This document shows positions 37,374 through 44,879 of a DNA stretch of 64,000 bases, one piece after another. Each line of letters begins with the position of its first letter. Position 1 is the first letter of the stretch. Source of the stretch: an uncultured Myxococcales bacterium (GTDB taxonomy: Bacteria > Myxococcota_A > UBA9042 > DTJE01); contig CAIZWN010000008.1 of the NCBI GenBank assembly GCA_903936705.1, positions 83,799 through 147,798 on the forward strand, written 5' to 3'. Position numbers and translations under genes: made by a program. A model generated the notes under the pieces. It had not been told where the DNA came from and did not search any database. It saw nothing but the letters and a program-made list of their open reading frames with translations.

Positions 37374-37781
37374 TCAAGCCTTCTTTTTGCGCGTGCGCCG
37401 GGCTTTTGATGTGGCTGGTTCCGCAGGTTTTTCGGCCTTGGCGGTTTCGGCTTCTGCCTGGGCCATCTCCTTCTTCAGGTCGGCGATGGACTCTCTGACG
37501 CCTTGAGCCTCGTTCTGCAGCTCGTCGAGGTACCACTCGAGGGCCTTCAGGGTTTCGGCCTTGCTTACAAAGCGTCTTTCAAAGCCGAAATCGTTCTCGT
37601 CCACGTCCTCGTCATCGCAGTCGCAGTCCAATTCCTCCAGGGGTTCGGCTCGCTCGGCCCTGCAGCAGCAATTACGGTCGAAATCGCGGTCCGGACGGTC
37701 GTCCCATTCGCGATAATGCGGGCGATCCCAGTGAGGATGGCGCGAAGGACCGAACCCGCGTTCGCGGTGATCTTGGCACAT
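37374..37781 (-). CDS. Small acidic, Cys-containing coiled-coil protein
   Basis: 135 residues from the ATG at 37781, behind AGGGGGA. The N-terminal half is rich in Arg, His and Asp; the middle holds a Cys cluster (NCCCRAERAEPLEELDCDCD) with an acidic run. The C-terminal half is a heptad-like coiled coil (about residues 68-115) ending in a Lys/Arg tail (ARRTRKKKA). It resembles DUF5320-type proteins in plan, but I cannot confirm that. The Cys-Cys-Cys and CDCD elements could bind metal. A good promoter lies just upstream. Confidence 0.7.
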   Translation of the reverse strand: MCQDHRERGFGPSRHPHWDRPHYREWDDRPDRDFDRNCCCRAERAEPLEELDCDCDDEDVDENDFGFERRFVSKAETLKALEWYLDELQNEAQGVRESIADLKKEMAQAEAETAKAEKPAEPATSKARRTRKKKA

Positions 37782-37812
37782 GGTATCCCCCTTTGTTGAA
37801 ATGACCGAGACA

Positions 37813-37841
37813 AGAATAGTGCGGTCCTGACGTGTAGTCAA
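37813..37841 (-). promoter_or_regulatory. Sigma-70 promoter of the coiled-coil protein gene
   Basis: On the minus strand TTGACT (37841-37836), a 17-base spacer and TATTCT (37818-37813). The -10 ends 31 bases before the ATG at 37781. Confidence 0.6.
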
Positions 37842-37887
37842 AGCGTTCAGATATTTGGTTTTTACGCAGGCCGATTCAGCCCATGAT

Positions 37888-39198
37888 TCAAGGGAACCAG
37901 GTGACCCTGTCACCATCGACGCTTCCGCGATGTCCGCAACGACAGAATGGGACGAAGCTGGCAATGTCGTCACGGCCACGAATTTGCAGCTGCCGCGAAA
38001 CTGAAACTCCGTCAACGAGAATCAGGTCGTCCTCGTCGCGACGGGCATTGGTTCCCGGGATCAGGCGGGAACCAGGTGTCACGGTGGGCAAGCGATCCAG
38101 TGTTATTACTCCCGAAGTCTGGTCGGTTCCGACCGTCGCCCAGACCGAGGCGCCGAAAAGGCCCAGGCGCCGGACCGATTCAGGATTGGGCCCGCCTTCA
38201 TCGGTGACCAGTCTGGTCAGCTGGCCGCCCAGAACTTCCAAGGCGGCGGACTCCCCTGCCCCACGCGACAGCATGGACAAGCCCTGGTGCAGCAGGCTCG
38301 GATTTTCACCTCGCAGTGATGCGCCCAGCGCCCAGCGCGCAAGGCGTCCATGGGGTCCGCGACCGTTTTCGATCGCTTGGACCGCATGTTGCAGCAGGGA
38401 GGCGGCGAGTGTCGTTGGAAGGACAGCTATCGTGGGGCGCGTTCGCTGGACCACCTCCAGCGGATTTTCGATATCATCTGTCATGATCAGCATTCCACCG
38501 GATAGCCAGGCTGCCGCGGCGCCGGCTGTCCGGGGGAAGGCCGTAAGCCAGGGGCCCGGAACCAACCAGGAGTCATCCTCGCCGGCACCCAGTTCCAAAG
38601 CCACCGCCTCGCCGATCCCGAGGAGGTTTTGCTGGACCAGGACACATCCGCGAGACAGATCTGGTTGACCCGGCGGCAGGATGGCTATCGCAGGCGTATC
38701 GGGCCCTTGAGCTGACAGCCTTTCCTCCAGCCTGGGATCGTCCGAAAACGGGTCAAGCCCGTAGTCGGTCCCGGGCAAACCCGGGTGTGCCTGGGGCAGT
38801 TGGTGCATCGCAAGGCATGGTGCACTGATGGCGATGGAATCAAGAGTACCGGTGCCCACACCGAAGGAGACCAGGTTTCGAGCCCCGACTGAATCGGCAA
38901 CACCGGCCACGCTGGCTGGATCCGTCAGAAGTGGCAGACGAACGGCGTATCCTCCTGCAGCCTGGATTCCCACCTCGGCGAACAGGGATTCAGGCAGGTC
39001 GTCCGCCCACAGCAACACCGGTTCGTGAGTGTCGAGTCCCCGGTCAAGCAGGACGAGGGCGAGGGTGTGGGCATGGCTCCAGATGTCGGCCCAGGTCCAG
39101 ACGACGTCGGTCCCGCCTGCGCACCACATCAGTGCCGGTTTTGGTCCCATCCGGCGGGAGTTGCTGCGCACCAGGGTAGGAATCGATCGGTGTTTCAT
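37888..39198 (-). CDS. Degenerate acyl-CoA-synthetase-like (ANL superfamily) protein
   Basis: 436 residues from the ATG at 39198 behind GAGGTG. The order of segments matches AMP-forming synthetases: an N-terminal 'PALMWCAGGTDVVWTWADIW', a central nucleotide-binding core and a 'TVGTDQTSGVIT' stretch equivalent to the YGxTE motif. The phosphate-binding loop, normally TSGTTGxPKG, reads 'LPPGQPDLSRG' and is lost. The A5 Glu is Gln. The protein ends where the C-terminal mobile domain with the catalytic Lys should start. It is therefore probably not an active adenylating enzyme. It might bind CoA or acyl groups, or act as a regulator. Confidence 0.65.
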   Translation of the reverse strand: MKHRSIPTLVRSNSRRMGPKPALMWCAGGTDVVWTWADIWSHAHTLALVLLDRGLDTHEPVLLWADDLPESLFAEVGIQAAGGYAVRLPLLTDPASVAGVADSVGARNLVSFGVGTGTLDSIAISAPCLAMHQLPQAHPGLPGTDYGLDPFSDDPRLEERLSAQGPDTPAIAILPPGQPDLSRGCVLVQQNLLGIGEAVALELGAGEDDSWLVPGPWLTAFPRTAGAAAAWLSGGMLIMTDDIENPLEVVQRTRPTIAVLPTTLAASLLQHAVQAIENGRGPHGRLARWALGASLRGENPSLLHQGLSMLSRGAGESAALEVLGGQLTRLVTDEGGPNPESVRRLGLFGASVWATVGTDQTSGVITLDRLPTVTPGSRLIPGTNARRDEDDLILVDGVSVSRQLQIRGRDDIASFVPFCRCGHRGSVDGDRVTWFP

Positions 39199-39383
39199 GC
39201 TGCACCTCATGGCCCAACGCGGGACGGCCGTCAGGTGTAGGCCAGGCAGAACCCGCAAGTTCTCTTGGGCCAAGGCTCGCCACCCATGGCTCTGATGTCA
39301 AGTGCCGACGTTTCGCCATGCAAACGTTCGAAAGGCGAAAACGCTGGGTGTTCATTGTGTTAATCGCAAAAGGCACAATGAGC

Positions 39384-39412
39384 TGGACAATCGGAGCGAC
39401 TTGCCCTAGACT
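39384..39412 (+). promoter_or_regulatory. tRNA-Lys promoter
   Basis: TGGACA (39384-39389), a 17-base spacer and TAGACT (39407-39412), ending 19 bases before the tRNA. Confidence 0.65.
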
Positions 39413-39431
39413 CCTGCTGCCTTGCGGCACG

Positions 39432-39504
39432 GGGCCCATAGCTCAATTGGTAGAGCAGCGGACTCTTAATCCGGAGGTTGAAGGTTCGATTCCTTCTGGG
39501 CTCA
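39432..39504 (+). tRNA. tRNA-Lys (anticodon CTT)
   Basis: Cloverleaf by eye: acceptor GGGCCCA pairs with TGGGCTC, D arm GCTC/GAGC, anticodon loop CTCTTAA with anticodon CTT, T arm GAAGG/CCTTC around TTCGATT, discriminator A, no encoded CCA. The top pair of the anticodon stem is a G-G mismatch. It serves as the insertion site of the adjacent island, and its 3' 44 bases recur at 41723. Confidence 0.92.
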
Positions 39505-39560
39505 CTGACTCGAACGCAAGCACATCAAGGGCAGCCGCGAGGTTGCCCTTTTTGTTTGTG
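39461..39560 (+). repeat. Left flanking repeat (attL-like) of the tRNA-Lys island
   Basis: This 100-base segment runs from the anticodon arm of tRNA-Lys through its terminator. It recurs at 41723-41822 with only three mismatches. It is the site used for integration, as commonly seen for tyrosine-recombinase elements. Confidence 0.9.
39527..39554 (+). terminator. Rho-independent terminator of tRNA-Lys
   Basis: GGGCAGCC (39529-39536), loop GCGA, GGTTGCCC (39541-39548), then five T. One G-T pair in an 8-bp stem. Confidence 0.85.
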
Positions 39561-39624
39561 GTTGAACCCAACAACGCAATTCTGGCTGAATAGGGTTGAT
39601 TTCTGCCCATAAAGCCACCCAAAG

Positions 39625-39736
39625 GGTAGCAGATCGGGTAGCAGCTTTCGGAAGCGTTGCCTCGCATGCCACCGCGAACTTCTTGCCGTTCCAGGATCGG
39701 GTTGCTACCTCGTTGCTACCCCCGCCGGGGTAGCAG
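39625..39736. repeat. Cluster of five GGTAGCA octamers
   Basis: GGTAGCAG occurs at 39625-39632, 39637-39644 and 39729-39736; the inverse TTGCTACC at 39702-39709 and 39713-39720. A further copy, GGTAGCAA, lies at 41643-41650 near the right end, followed by a partial one. This layout resembles arm-type recombinase binding sites. Confidence 0.6.
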
Positions 39737-39919
39737 TTGCACCCGAGGGGGGAGTCTGGCCTCGCCATTGCCCGTTCTAGGTCCATGCCGGACGGCGGGT
39801 GGACTTGGTTTTCGGCCAGAGGCGAGGCCGGCGCCTTCCCAGGCCTGTTAGGGGCCTTCCACGCGAATTCCTTGTCAGGGCTAAACGTGCGGGGGTGTTT
39901 TCACTTCCGGTTACGCGGT

Positions 39920-41383
39920 TCACGCCCAGTAGGGCACGTACTCGGCGAACTTCCTGCCCATGCTCTGGTCCTTCCGCTTGATCCGACCAGCCTCCACCGC
40001 GTCGGCGATGACGTTGCTGACCTGGGTCCGTTGCCGCTCGTTGACCTTCAACCTTTCCCGCAGGGTCGTGTTCGTCATCGTACTGTTGGCCAGGTATCGC
40101 AGGACGGCATGCTGGTAGCAGGCCTCGATGCGATCAGCAGGAGACATGTCGGAAAAGCCCAGCGGCGCACGAAGGACCACCGTGAACGCGTTGTGCTCGG
40201 CGTGGAAGGCGATAGGTGGCAGCCCGAACAACTCAATAGCGGTCACGACTTTCTGGAACCCGGAACCACGCTCTTCGCAGATACGGTATCGACGGAAGGC
40301 GGAGGCCAGCAACTCGTTGCGGGACTCCGGGGTCGTTCCGATCAGGCGATCCACCACCTTTCCGGGCAGCAGTCCACCCGGGTTTGTGAACTCGATTCGG
40401 TCGTCGAAGATCTCGATCATTGGCCCTGCGCCCGAGATGGAGAAGTCCTGGTGGATGAAGGCGTTTGCTGCCAACTCGCGAATGGCGATCTCGGGGTACA
40501 CCGAGGTCTGCACCCGCAGTGCTTCGCGGATGACCTCGCTATGGGGCAGGATGGCTTTAAGGTGGTGGATGAGTCCCTCGAAGCCGATGGCGTAGCCCTT
40601 CTGACCGACCACCTCGTCGGTCGTCAGAACCTTGTTCGGTCCGGTGTATCGGACGACCCTGATACATTTTCGTTTCAGTCCTTCGTAGGGCCGGAGGTCT
40701 CGGGCGGCCGCGATAACGCCGAAGCGCGTCAGGTAGCCTCCGTCCCCATCCGATTCCACCATCGTCTCGTCGGCAAGCCAGTTCATGGCTTCCTGCGGTT
40801 CCGTCGGTTCCGGTCGCCCCAGCAGCCTGCAGACGGCCGGGACGTCCAGTGCGGCCAATGCCTCCTTGGTCGTCATCCGAGGTGAGGCCCGCAGTTCCTC
40901 CCAGCAAGGGACGCGGCTGTTCATCAGCATCGCGCCGATCTCCTGGCGTGACGCGCGGCGAGTTGAACCTCCGGATCGGACCCAAGCCTCCTCGATGGAC
41001 TTGCCCCGTTTGTGGACGGGTTTGACCGCTTGTTCGGGAATCCGGATCAGCAGCAGGAGTGCGCCTCGATACTCCACAACGGCATTGTCGATGGAAATCG
41101 GCGGCTCCAACGTATCGCGCCCCAGGTTCGCGAGTTGGTTCACGATCCGTTCTACGTCTATCGAGGGGATCCCTTGTGGTGTCCCCGTGACCTGGTCAAT
41201 ACCGTACACCACGAATCCGCCGCCATTCAGGTTGGCAAAGGCTGACAGGTGCTCCGTCAAGCGATCCCGATTGGGCGACAGCCCACTCTTCCAGTCCATT
41301 TCGTTGGGTTCCACGGGGATGAGGGAAAGGCTGCTCTCAAGGATGGTGAAGGCCTGTCGAACCCACGTCTTCGGCTCGTCCAT
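39920..41383 (-). CDS. AlbA/Schlafen-domain ATPase-like protein (island cargo)
   Basis: 487 residues, ATG at 41383 behind GGGAGG. An N-terminal Schlafen-type AlbA_2 domain (about residues 25-140) is marked by 'EPNEMDWKSG' and 'HLSAFANLNGGGFVVYGIDQ'. A GHKL-type ATP-binding domain (HATPase_c_4) follows near residues 290-400, with 'AIRELAANAFIHQDFS' and 'IEFTNPGGLLPGKV'. A winged-helix-like C-terminus ends the protein. Related proteins are annotated as putative transcriptional regulators or helicases and are common on mobile elements; some Schlafen-type domains act as nucleases in immunity. Here it is the only gene in a tRNA-Lys island. A defence or element-control role is inferred. Confidence 0.85.
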   Translation of the reverse strand: MDEPKTWVRQAFTILESSLSLIPVEPNEMDWKSGLSPNRDRLTEHLSAFANLNGGGFVVYGIDQVTGTPQGIPSIDVERIVNQLANLGRDTLEPPISIDNAVVEYRGALLLLIRIPEQAVKPVHKRGKSIEEAWVRSGGSTRRASRQEIGAMLMNSRVPCWEELRASPRMTTKEALAALDVPAVCRLLGRPEPTEPQEAMNWLADETMVESDGDGGYLTRFGVIAAARDLRPYEGLKRKCIRVVRYTGPNKVLTTDEVVGQKGYAIGFEGLIHHLKAILPHSEVIREALRVQTSVYPEIAIRELAANAFIHQDFSISGAGPMIEIFDDRIEFTNPGGLLPGKVVDRLIGTTPESRNELLASAFRRYRICEERGSGFQKVVTAIELFGLPPIAFHAEHNAFTVVLRAPLGFSDMSPADRIEACYQHAVLRYLANSTMTNTTLRERLKVNERQRTQVSNVIADAVEAGRIKRKDQSMGRKFAEYVPYWA

Positions 41384-41852
41384 GAAATGAAAACCTCCCG
41401 ATACAACGGGCGATTCTAGTCCTGTTCGTTTTCGGATGAAATAAAGACTCTCTACGTCTCTGTCTCGCAGCTGCCCCCTGGCCGCCGTTCTGGGAACTGG
41501 GAACCAATGCCCCGACCCGGGCGTTTTTCGACTACCTTCCAGGGGCGAATTAAGGGGCGGGCGCTGGAAAGACAGGGCTTTGCAGGGTCAGCAATCCGGA
41601 AGGTCCAGCCGCTATCGGACTTTGTAGCGCAAACGGGCGAAGGGTAGCAAATCGGGGAGCAGTCACTATTGGCGCATGGCGCTGGAGTAGATATGACGCC
41701 AGAAATCAGACATTGTAACCATGACTCTTAGTCCGGAGGTTGAAGGTTCGATTCCTTCTGGGCTCACTGATTCGAACGCAGGCACATCAAGGGCAGCCGC
41801 GAGGTTGCCCTTTTTGTTTGTGTGAGGGTTCATCGATGTCTCGTAGGTCATC
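41384..41852. other. Right non-coding arm of the island and its junction
   Basis: 469 bases. It holds the AlbA promoter region, a GGTAGCAA octamer at 41643-41650 with a second imperfect copy (GGGGAGCAG) close by, and the right repeat at 41723-41822. No gene is supported; the small minus-strand frame at 41666-41863 reads through the tRNA-copy complement. Confidence 0.55.
41723..41822 (+). repeat. Right flanking repeat (attR-like), tRNA-Lys 3' fragment plus terminator copy
   Basis: Copy of 39461-39560 with three mismatches, one of them in the anticodon-loop side of the tRNA (A to G). It lacks the 5' tRNA half and promoter, so it makes no tRNA. The hairpin with T-run at 41791-41816 is intact and may still act as a terminator. 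Confidence 0.9.
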
Positions 41853-43040
41853 TCAATTGGCATCGTTCAAATAGCTGACCAGGGTTGCCAGGCCGTCAAG
41901 GTCGCGCACTTCGCCACGCATCATTGGAATTGCCGCGACCGTAATTGGCGAAAGGGCCGTACGGATCTCCTGCAGGCAGAGGGCGTCGGCCGTTGCCTGC
42001 TTCCGGTATTCCCTGGACATGGTTTGAACCTGTGCCGCAAGTCTTACCAGTGACTCGCGATCCTCAAGCTGCAGGGCCGGTTCTGCCAGCAGAGTATCCC
42101 GCAGGGCATGGTCATCGATGATGGCAGCGGATGGTATCGAACAACCTGGAGGCGGCCAGGAATGCACCTTGTTCACCAGTACGACAGAAGGTTCAAGACC
42201 GCGACGAGTCAGTTCGTCGGCAGCCTGCTTCAACCGGTGGGCGGCCGAGGCTTCCGGCCGTCCGACCAGAATCGTCGCTGTGCGACGGCTGGTCAACAGC
42301 GCCTTGACGCGTCCCGCCCTTTCCCGGAACCCCTTGAACATTGGCGAGAATGCCATGACGAAGTCAAGGAGTGCCAAGAACGTTTCCTCGCCCGCGAATC
42401 TGGCGATGCCCCTCAGCAGCACACCTTTTCCCAGCAGCGCAGACAGACCCGACTGCGACAGGCTTGATGATGCCCGAACGAACAGTCTCAATGTATCGGA
42501 CTCCAGCAGTCGGTCCAGGCGGTCGGGCGCGTCGAGGAAGTCCAGTGCGTGACGTTCGGGTGGCGTATCCAGTATCACCAGGTCGTACCTTCCGGATTCC
42601 AGGGCCTCCAGAAGACGCTCCATCGCCATGTACTCGTGCGTTCCGGACATGCGGGCAGCGGCCTTGCGATAGAACACGTTCCCGGTAATCCGCAGCCTGA
42701 TTTCTTCGGATGGCGCAACGCGAGCGACCAGCCGATCCAGTTCGCTGGAAGCGTCAAGGACCATGGCAAACAGAGTTCCACCCGGAGCCACTGAACCAAA
42801 TCGGTTCAAGGGGACGGACTCTTCCAGCCCCGGGGTTCCGGACAGCCCCAGCGAGTCCTTCAAGCGGTTTGCGGGATCAACCGTGACAGCCAGAACCCTC
42901 CTGCCCGAAAGGGCCAGGCTGGCGGCCAAAGCCGCTGCGACGGAGGTTTTACCCACTCCGCCGTCCCCCAGCACGACCAGAATCTGCCGATCGCTGGCCA
43001 TGTGGTCCAGGTTCAAGGTCGACCTCTCACCAAGTTCCAT
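41853..43040 (-). CDS. ArsA/Get3-family ATPase
   Basis: 395 residues from the ATG at 43040; upstream TTG and GTG starts are possible but lack better sites. The deviant Walker A is LGDGGVGKTS at about residues 24-33, followed by 'TVDPANRLKDSLG', which matches the ArsA 'DPAxxL' region, and 'DLVILDTPPERHALDFLDAP', the family's Switch/Walker B segment. It is a single-domain form, not the tandem ArsA of arsenite pumps. Similar proteins occur outside arsenic loci and their client is unknown. It ends 30 bases from the island repeat and probably flanked the tRNA before the island arrived. Confidence 0.83.
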   Translation of the reverse strand: MELGERSTLNLDHMASDRQILVVLGDGGVGKTSVAAALAASLALSGRRVLAVTVDPANRLKDSLGLSGTPGLEESVPLNRFGSVAPGGTLFAMVLDASSELDRLVARVAPSEEIRLRITGNVFYRKAAARMSGTHEYMAMERLLEALESGRYDLVILDTPPERHALDFLDAPDRLDRLLESDTLRLFVRASSSLSQSGLSALLGKGVLLRGIARFAGEETFLALLDFVMAFSPMFKGFRERAGRVKALLTSRRTATILVGRPEASAAHRLKQAADELTRRGLEPSVVLVNKVHSWPPPGCSIPSAAIIDDHALRDTLLAEPALQLEDRESLVRLAAQVQTMSREYRKQATADALCLQEIRTALSPITVAAIPMMRGEVRDLDGLATLVSYLNDAN

Positions 43041-43171
43041 GATTCTAGCCTTCCGAAGCGGCTTCGACACAGCCAAATCACTGCCCGCGTCACAGCGCGC
43101 ATTTCTGCGGTGCAGTTGAATGGAATGCAGCAGGTCTCGGGAGCAATACCCGCAGACAGCGGGTTCACGGG

Positions 43172-44854
43172 TTATCTGGCCCCTGCTGGTCGCGCACGAC
43201 CGAAGGACAATTCAAGCGCATGGGCAATCTCGCCCAGCGTTGCCCTGCTGCGGACAGCTTCTACAATGGCGGGTACCACCTCCCCGCCAGCCATGGCCGT
43301 TTCCCGTACGGTCTCCAGGGCCTCCCCTACCGCATTGTCGTCTCGTTGTGCCCGGCATCGATCCACTTCGAGTCGCCGTTCTGCTTCCATTGCCGCCTGG
43401 GCCTGGGGGTTTCGTTGGCTGCCGGGGCGGCGTTGCATCAGGGCGCCGCGCTCGGATTCCACCTTGTCTTCGCGATGGCAGTTCAGGCCAACCACCCGGT
43501 GAAACCCGCTGTCGATCGCCCGTTGCGTCCGGTAGGCTGATTCGTCGATCTGTCTCTGGATCCAGCCGTCCTCGATGCATCGCACCACGCCGCCCAGGCC
43601 TTCGATGCGGTCCACCAGTGCCAGAGCCTCTTTGCAGATGCGATCCGTCAGAGATTCGACCAGGTAGGAACCGCCAAGTGGGTCAACGACATCCCGCACG
43701 TGCGATTCCTCGGCTATCACCTGCTGGGTTCGCAAGGCCAGGTGGGCTGTGGCCTCGGAAGGCAGGGACAGCGCCTCGTCCATGGCGTTGGTATGCAGGG
43801 ATTGCGTTCCGCCCAGCACGGCCGCCAGCGCCTGGAGGGTGACGCGAGCCACGTTGTTTTCGGGCTGCTGGGCCGTCAGGGTGCTGCCTCCCGTCTGACA
43901 GTGGAATCGCAGGGCCTGCGCCCGCTCGCTGGTGGCTCCCAGGCGATCGCGGACCAGGGTGGCCCATGCAACCCGCGCTGCCCTGAATTTGGCGACTTCC
44001 TCGAAGAAGTTGTTGTGGCAAGCGAAGAAGAAAGACAGGCGGGGTGCGAATGCGTCCAGGTCCAGACCGCGTGCCTGCGCTGCCCGGACGTATGTCAGGC
44101 CGTTTGCAAGCGTGAAGCCAACCTCCTGGACCGCGTCGGCCCCGGCCTCGCGAATATGGTAACCGCTGATGCTGATTGAATGAAACCTGGGCATCGTATG
44201 GTGAAGATGCGCGATAAGGTCGGCGGCAAGCGCCAGACTGGGCATGGGCGGGTAGATGAATGTGCCGCGAGCGACGTATTCCTTGAGGACGTCGTTCTGG
44301 ACCGTGCCCTCCAGGCGGGCCGGGTCAAGACCCCGTTCCTCGGCGACGACCTGCAGCATCCCGACCAGGATTGCAGCCGTCGCATTGGCGGTCACCGAAA
44401 TCGAAACCCTGTCCAGCGGTATGCCATCGAAGATTCTTTCCATGTCGTCGACCGAGGAAACCGAAACACCGGCGCGCCCTACTTCGCCGACGGCCCTGGG
44501 ATCGTCGGGATCCAGTCCCATCTGGGTCGGCAGGTCAAAAGCCATGGACAGGCCGGTCTGCCCGCGTTCCAGAAGGTATCGAAAGCGCCGGTTCGTGTCG
44601 TCGGACGTGCCAAACCCGGCATATTGCCTCATGGTCCACGTCCGACCTCGGTACATGCTGGCGAAGATTCCGCGGCGAAACGGTGGGCGTCCGGGCAGAT
44701 CGTGCGCTTCTGTCGTATTTGGGTTCACGAACAGGAAGGGCAACGATTCACCTGTTGACAGCTTGTGCAAGCCGTCGTCCGGCAGGAAACCATCCTGATC
44801 AGCCCCGGCCTCCCGGAAGAAGTGTCGAAGGTTTTCGCGCCGATGATCGTCCAT
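43172..44854 (-). CDS. Methylmalonyl-CoA mutase large subunit, catalytic part only
   Basis: 560 residues, matching the separate catalytic subunit (mcmA1/MutB N-terminal part) found in archaea and many bacteria. Visible family segments are 'MRQYAGFGTSDDTNRRFRYL', 'GLSMAFDLPTQMGLD', 'SVTANATAAILVGMLQ', 'SISGYHIREAGADA', and 'FHCQTGGSTLTAQQPENN'. It rearranges methylmalonyl-CoA and succinyl-CoA using adenosylcobalamin. The C-terminal B12-binding domain (DxHxxG) is absent, so a small subunit must be encoded elsewhere. It starts 25 bases after the biotin-carboxylase-like gene, with GAGGA before the ATG. This places it in a propionyl-CoA-type operon and links it to the B12-uptake operon upstream. 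Confidence 0.9.
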   Translation of the reverse strand: MDDHRRENLRHFFREAGADQDGFLPDDGLHKLSTGESLPFLFVNPNTTEAHDLPGRPPFRRGIFASMYRGRTWTMRQYAGFGTSDDTNRRFRYLLERGQTGLSMAFDLPTQMGLDPDDPRAVGEVGRAGVSVSSVDDMERIFDGIPLDRVSISVTANATAAILVGMLQVVAEERGLDPARLEGTVQNDVLKEYVARGTFIYPPMPSLALAADLIAHLHHTMPRFHSISISGYHIREAGADAVQEVGFTLANGLTYVRAAQARGLDLDAFAPRLSFFFACHNNFFEEVAKFRAARVAWATLVRDRLGATSERAQALRFHCQTGGSTLTAQQPENNVARVTLQALAAVLGGTQSLHTNAMDEALSLPSEATAHLALRTQQVIAEESHVRDVVDPLGGSYLVESLTDRICKEALALVDRIEGLGGVVRCIEDGWIQRQIDESAYRTQRAIDSGFHRVVGLNCHREDKVESERGALMQRRPGSQRNPQAQAAMEAERRLEVDRCRAQRDDNAVGEALETVRETAMAGGEVVPAIVEAVRSRATLGEIAHALELSFGRARPAGAR

Positions 44855-44879
44855 TTAGTCCTCGCGGCAGTTGATTGGG

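Larger units (their letters stand above)
39505..39919. other. Left non-coding arm of the island
   Basis: 415 bases hold the tRNA terminator and, from 39625 to 39736, five GGTAGCA octamers. No convincing gene: the minus-strand frames here read through the tRNA complement. Confidence 0.55.
39461..41822. mobile_element. Integrase-less 2.3-kb genomic island in tRNA-Lys
   Basis: The segment is bounded by two 100-base direct repeats that copy the tRNA 3' half plus terminator, the classic sign of site-specific integration into a tRNA gene. The left copy keeps the tRNA whole. Inside are one gene (AlbA-type ATPase, minus strand) and two non-coding arms with repeated GGTAGCA octamers. I find no integrase, excisionase, replication or phage gene. 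It could be a decayed integrative element or a satellite-like element mobilised in trans. The cargo family is often found in phage-defence or mobile contexts. Confidence 0.8.

Noticed and set aside
39443..39667. 74-codon minus-strand frame containing a SPEGIEPSTSGLR segment (also at 41666-41863)
   Set aside because: This is the complement of the tRNA-Lys 3' half, a well-known false protein call; its presence twice only reflects the att duplication.
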